This document shows, in pieces, positions 62,241-64,000 of a stretch of DNA of 64,000 bases. The notes under the pieces are model-generated. The model saw only the letters and a program-made list of their open reading frames with translations, was not told the DNA's origin and did no database searches. Made by a program: the position numbers and the translations under genes. Within the stretch, counting starts at the first letter, position 1. Each line of letters starts with the position of its first letter. Origin of the DNA: Trichobilharzia szidati (taxonomy: Eukaryota; Platyhelminthes; Trematoda; Strigeidida; Schistosomatidae); the NCBI GenBank assembly GCA_944472155.2, contig OX235272.1:13686354-13750353 (forward strand), in the 5' to 3' direction.

Positions 62241-62420
62241 GTGGCACACTGGTTAGGATGCTCACCGACCATGCACATGGTCATGGGTTAGATCCTTGGC
62301 CGAGGCACACCTGGTATCAATGGTCGGCCTGCTAAATTTGGGCTGCCGATATTGCATGCTGAAAATTCCATAGTTGTACCAAGATACTTTTTGGAATCAA
62401 GCTGTAATTAAAAGAAATAT
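62241..62420 (+). repeat. SINE-Gly2 copy
   Basis: Head GTCGGTGGCACACTGGTTAG, degraded box GGGTTAGATCCTTGG, tail TTTGGGCTGCCGATATTGCA and GAAAATTCCATAGTTGTACC, matching 21240-21415. Ends in a TA-rich tract. Confidence 0.7.
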
Positions 62421-62859
62421 GTATATATATATATATATAGTGAATACCTTTCGTCTTCTTTTCTATTTGCTTATAATCAATAAGTCAGCGTTCATTACGC
62501 CTTCTATACATTATAATTCATTTTGTTTTATATATTCATTTGCATTGTTTACTTTCAACCTTTATTTGTTGAAAAAAAAACACCACTGTTGTTGTACTCT
62601 AATTCATTGTCATTAGTAACTAACAGTAAACAAAGATAATTTTGTTGAAGAGTTGTTTTTTTTTCCTTTCTGTAAACAAGTTTTCCATAATTCCACTATT
62701 ATCAATACAGTACTTAATCGTGAACAATCTTTATTGAAGAGATAGCGAGCTATCCTACTTTTCGTCTTTCAAATTCCCATTAAAAGAAGATATCTTTTTG
62801 TCGTTTTTGTTTGCTGATAAGAAAATAGGGGGAGATGATACAAAAAATAAGTGTTGTTG
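62421..62859. other. Unassigned region
   Basis: T-rich, with ...ATTATCAATACAG near 62709 as an acceptor-like site, but the following frame stops within nine codons. No gene. Confidence 0.35.
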
Positions 62860-63730
62860 TTGTGTGTTGTTCGCTTTTGTTCCTAGAGGAATATAAGGCT
62901 TCAGCCGTACGTCTCCATTGCTTTCGGTTCTTTGCCAACGTTTTCACTTGGCTCCACGTCTGCTCACATGCTTTCATCTGCTCTTCACATGACCTCCTCC
63001 ATGTCACCCTTGGATGACCAACTCTCCGCTTCCCATTTGGGTTATCTCAGAGTATGACCAGCCAGCCAATCTATCTCCATTTCTTCCTGCCTGCCTATTT
63101 GTTTCACAATCGGTTCCTGTTGTGTTGGTTGGTTCGCTCATTGCCAGAGATCCCTCTCTGTTGCTGATCTCTTCTGGCCGGCCCGCCATCTGATCTTCAG
63201 TGGTATTGGTATTAAGCGAAGATAACTAGCTGTTGATGAAGGTGTGTAGTTTGTTTGAGATGCTGTTTATGACGCGCAGTGCAGTGCAAGTCTCTGATCC
63301 ATCCGTATAGTGAGTAGCACTGACTGACTTCTCATTGGATTTGAAAATCTGGATCTCATCTTCGTTTTGATGCTGACTGAGTAGGGCTGTTGACCTCCTG
63401 CACACAGACTTGAGAGTAGTGAAAGCTTGTCTTGCTTTTCCGATCCTCGCTGCTTTGATATCCTCGTCAGTTCCGCCGGCGTGTAGTTGAGACGATGCTT
63501 CCCAGGTAGGTAGGTAGGTCGGTTGGTGAAGGAGTTTGTTTGTTTCAGGTTCCTTCCATTTATGCTGGCTGATTGTTGTCTGTTGTTTTTACTATTGTTG
63601 CTGCTGTTGGCCAGGAATCTTCATCAACTCTTTTTTTCCTAGGTTCGCCTGAAGTGAAGTCCTATCTTCTCTGGATGCTTCTTCTTCCAACTTGTTTCTT
63701 CTCGCTTGCATATCTTCTAGTGTTTCTGGG
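62860..63730 (-). mobile_element. nLTR-I subfamily b copy
   Basis: 3' end on minus near 62880-62900 (GAAGCCTTATATTCCTCTAG). Body with TWRRSCEEQMKACEQTWSQV and the reverse of the VNIEKTEVMKIPGQ-type region to about 63730. Confidence 0.75.
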
Positions 63731-63764
63731 GAATCAGATATATATCATTGACCATCTGATCTTG

Positions 63765-63902
63765 AATATAAAGAACAAAATTCAGATTTTCAAAGCCAAT
63801 GTGAATTCAGTTCTTTTAATATTGTTCGGAGACTTTGCCATGCGCAATATCAAAAAGGCTTCAGAATTTTCAGAATCAACATCTGTGGAAAGCGAATGGT
63901 AA
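63765..63902 (+). pseudogene. LINE C-terminal fragment
   Basis: LNIKNKIQIFKANVNSVLLI followed by LFGDFAM resembles the L-x-I-K-x-K-x-R-I-F-x-x-x-V-x-S-V-L-L-Y-G block of LINE C-termini. Short, plus strand, opposite to the neighbouring LINE. The last 100 bases of the window show nothing. Confidence 0.4.
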
Positions 63903-64000
63903 ACGATGAGTGTTAGGCTTCCTCGCAGTGTGACATGACATAAATCGTTTGGAGGGGAAATAAAAGCTTATAGGCATTTATGGTGCCCAGCCAAGAACGA

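Noticed and set aside
62690..62760. Next CAMTA exon after ATCAATACAG near 62710
   Set aside because: In phase 0 it stops within nine codons and shows no TIG-domain similarity.
1..64000. CRISPR arrays, bacterial operons, ribosome binding sites
   Set aside because: The sequence is eukaryotic; the repeats are dispersed transposons and microsatellites, not regular spaced arrays.

Overview
The window is eukaryotic nuclear DNA, AT-rich and dominated by transposable elements. It is almost certainly from a schistosome blood fluke (Schistosoma, Platyhelminthes). The case rests on many Penelope-like elements (PLEs) ending in GIY-YIG endonuclease domains, tRNA-derived SINEs of Sm-alpha type that carry a hammerhead ribozyme, and RTE-like non-LTR retrotransposons. 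All are known residents of Schistosoma genomes. The species cannot be fixed from sequence alone. Family labels used here (PLE-A to PLE-G, nLTR-I to nLTR-III, SINE-Gly, SINE-X, SINE-Y) are local names.

Three host genes are supported. (1) A short single-domain L-asparaginase-like gene lies on the minus strand at 25808-26263; three exons are seen and the C-terminal exon was not found. (2) Divergent from it, 216 bp away, a single-exon secreted protein of 387 aa at 26480-27643 (+) has a signal peptide and a tandem Gly-Phe-Val-Pro-Pro-Ala-Thr-Gly repeat. (3) A CAMTA-type (calmodulin-binding transcription activator) gene runs on the plus strand from about 42.0 to at least 57.1 kb. I assembled six phase-compatible coding exons (42033-42335, 45724-45791, 49567-49708, 54105-54176, 55971-56115, 57076-57134; 789 nt, 263 codons) that together encode a CG-1 DNA-binding domain. 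Later exons (TIG, ankyrin, IQ) should lie beyond the right edge.

Layout: 1-14.3 kb, nested PLE, LINE and SINE copies with a 2.8-kb foldback at 3973-6783. 14.6-25.1 kb, a PLE cluster with the longest RT-GIY-YIG ORF (15747-17078) and two foldback PLEs (18799-20675, 24048-25074). 25.4-27.6 kb, the divergent asparaginase and secreted-protein genes. 27.6-41.8 kb, mainly minus-strand LINEs, including a 587-codon RT ORF. 41.9-64 kb, CAMTA exons separated by introns filled with PLEs, LINEs and SINEs.

The most unusual signal is a shared architecture of the PLE copies. Short internal units (RT C-terminus from the catalytic YVDD onward plus GIY-YIG, or GIY-YIG alone) are flanked by inverted terminal arms of 100-700 bp. 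Several have clear 11-15-bp target-site duplications, and the arms contain hairpins ending in GAAAC that resemble hammerhead ribozymes. One 99-bp terminal repeat is inserted alone with its own target-site duplication. A Gly-tRNA-headed SINE shares its 3' end with the commonest LINE, which suggests parasitism of that LINE's reverse transcriptase.
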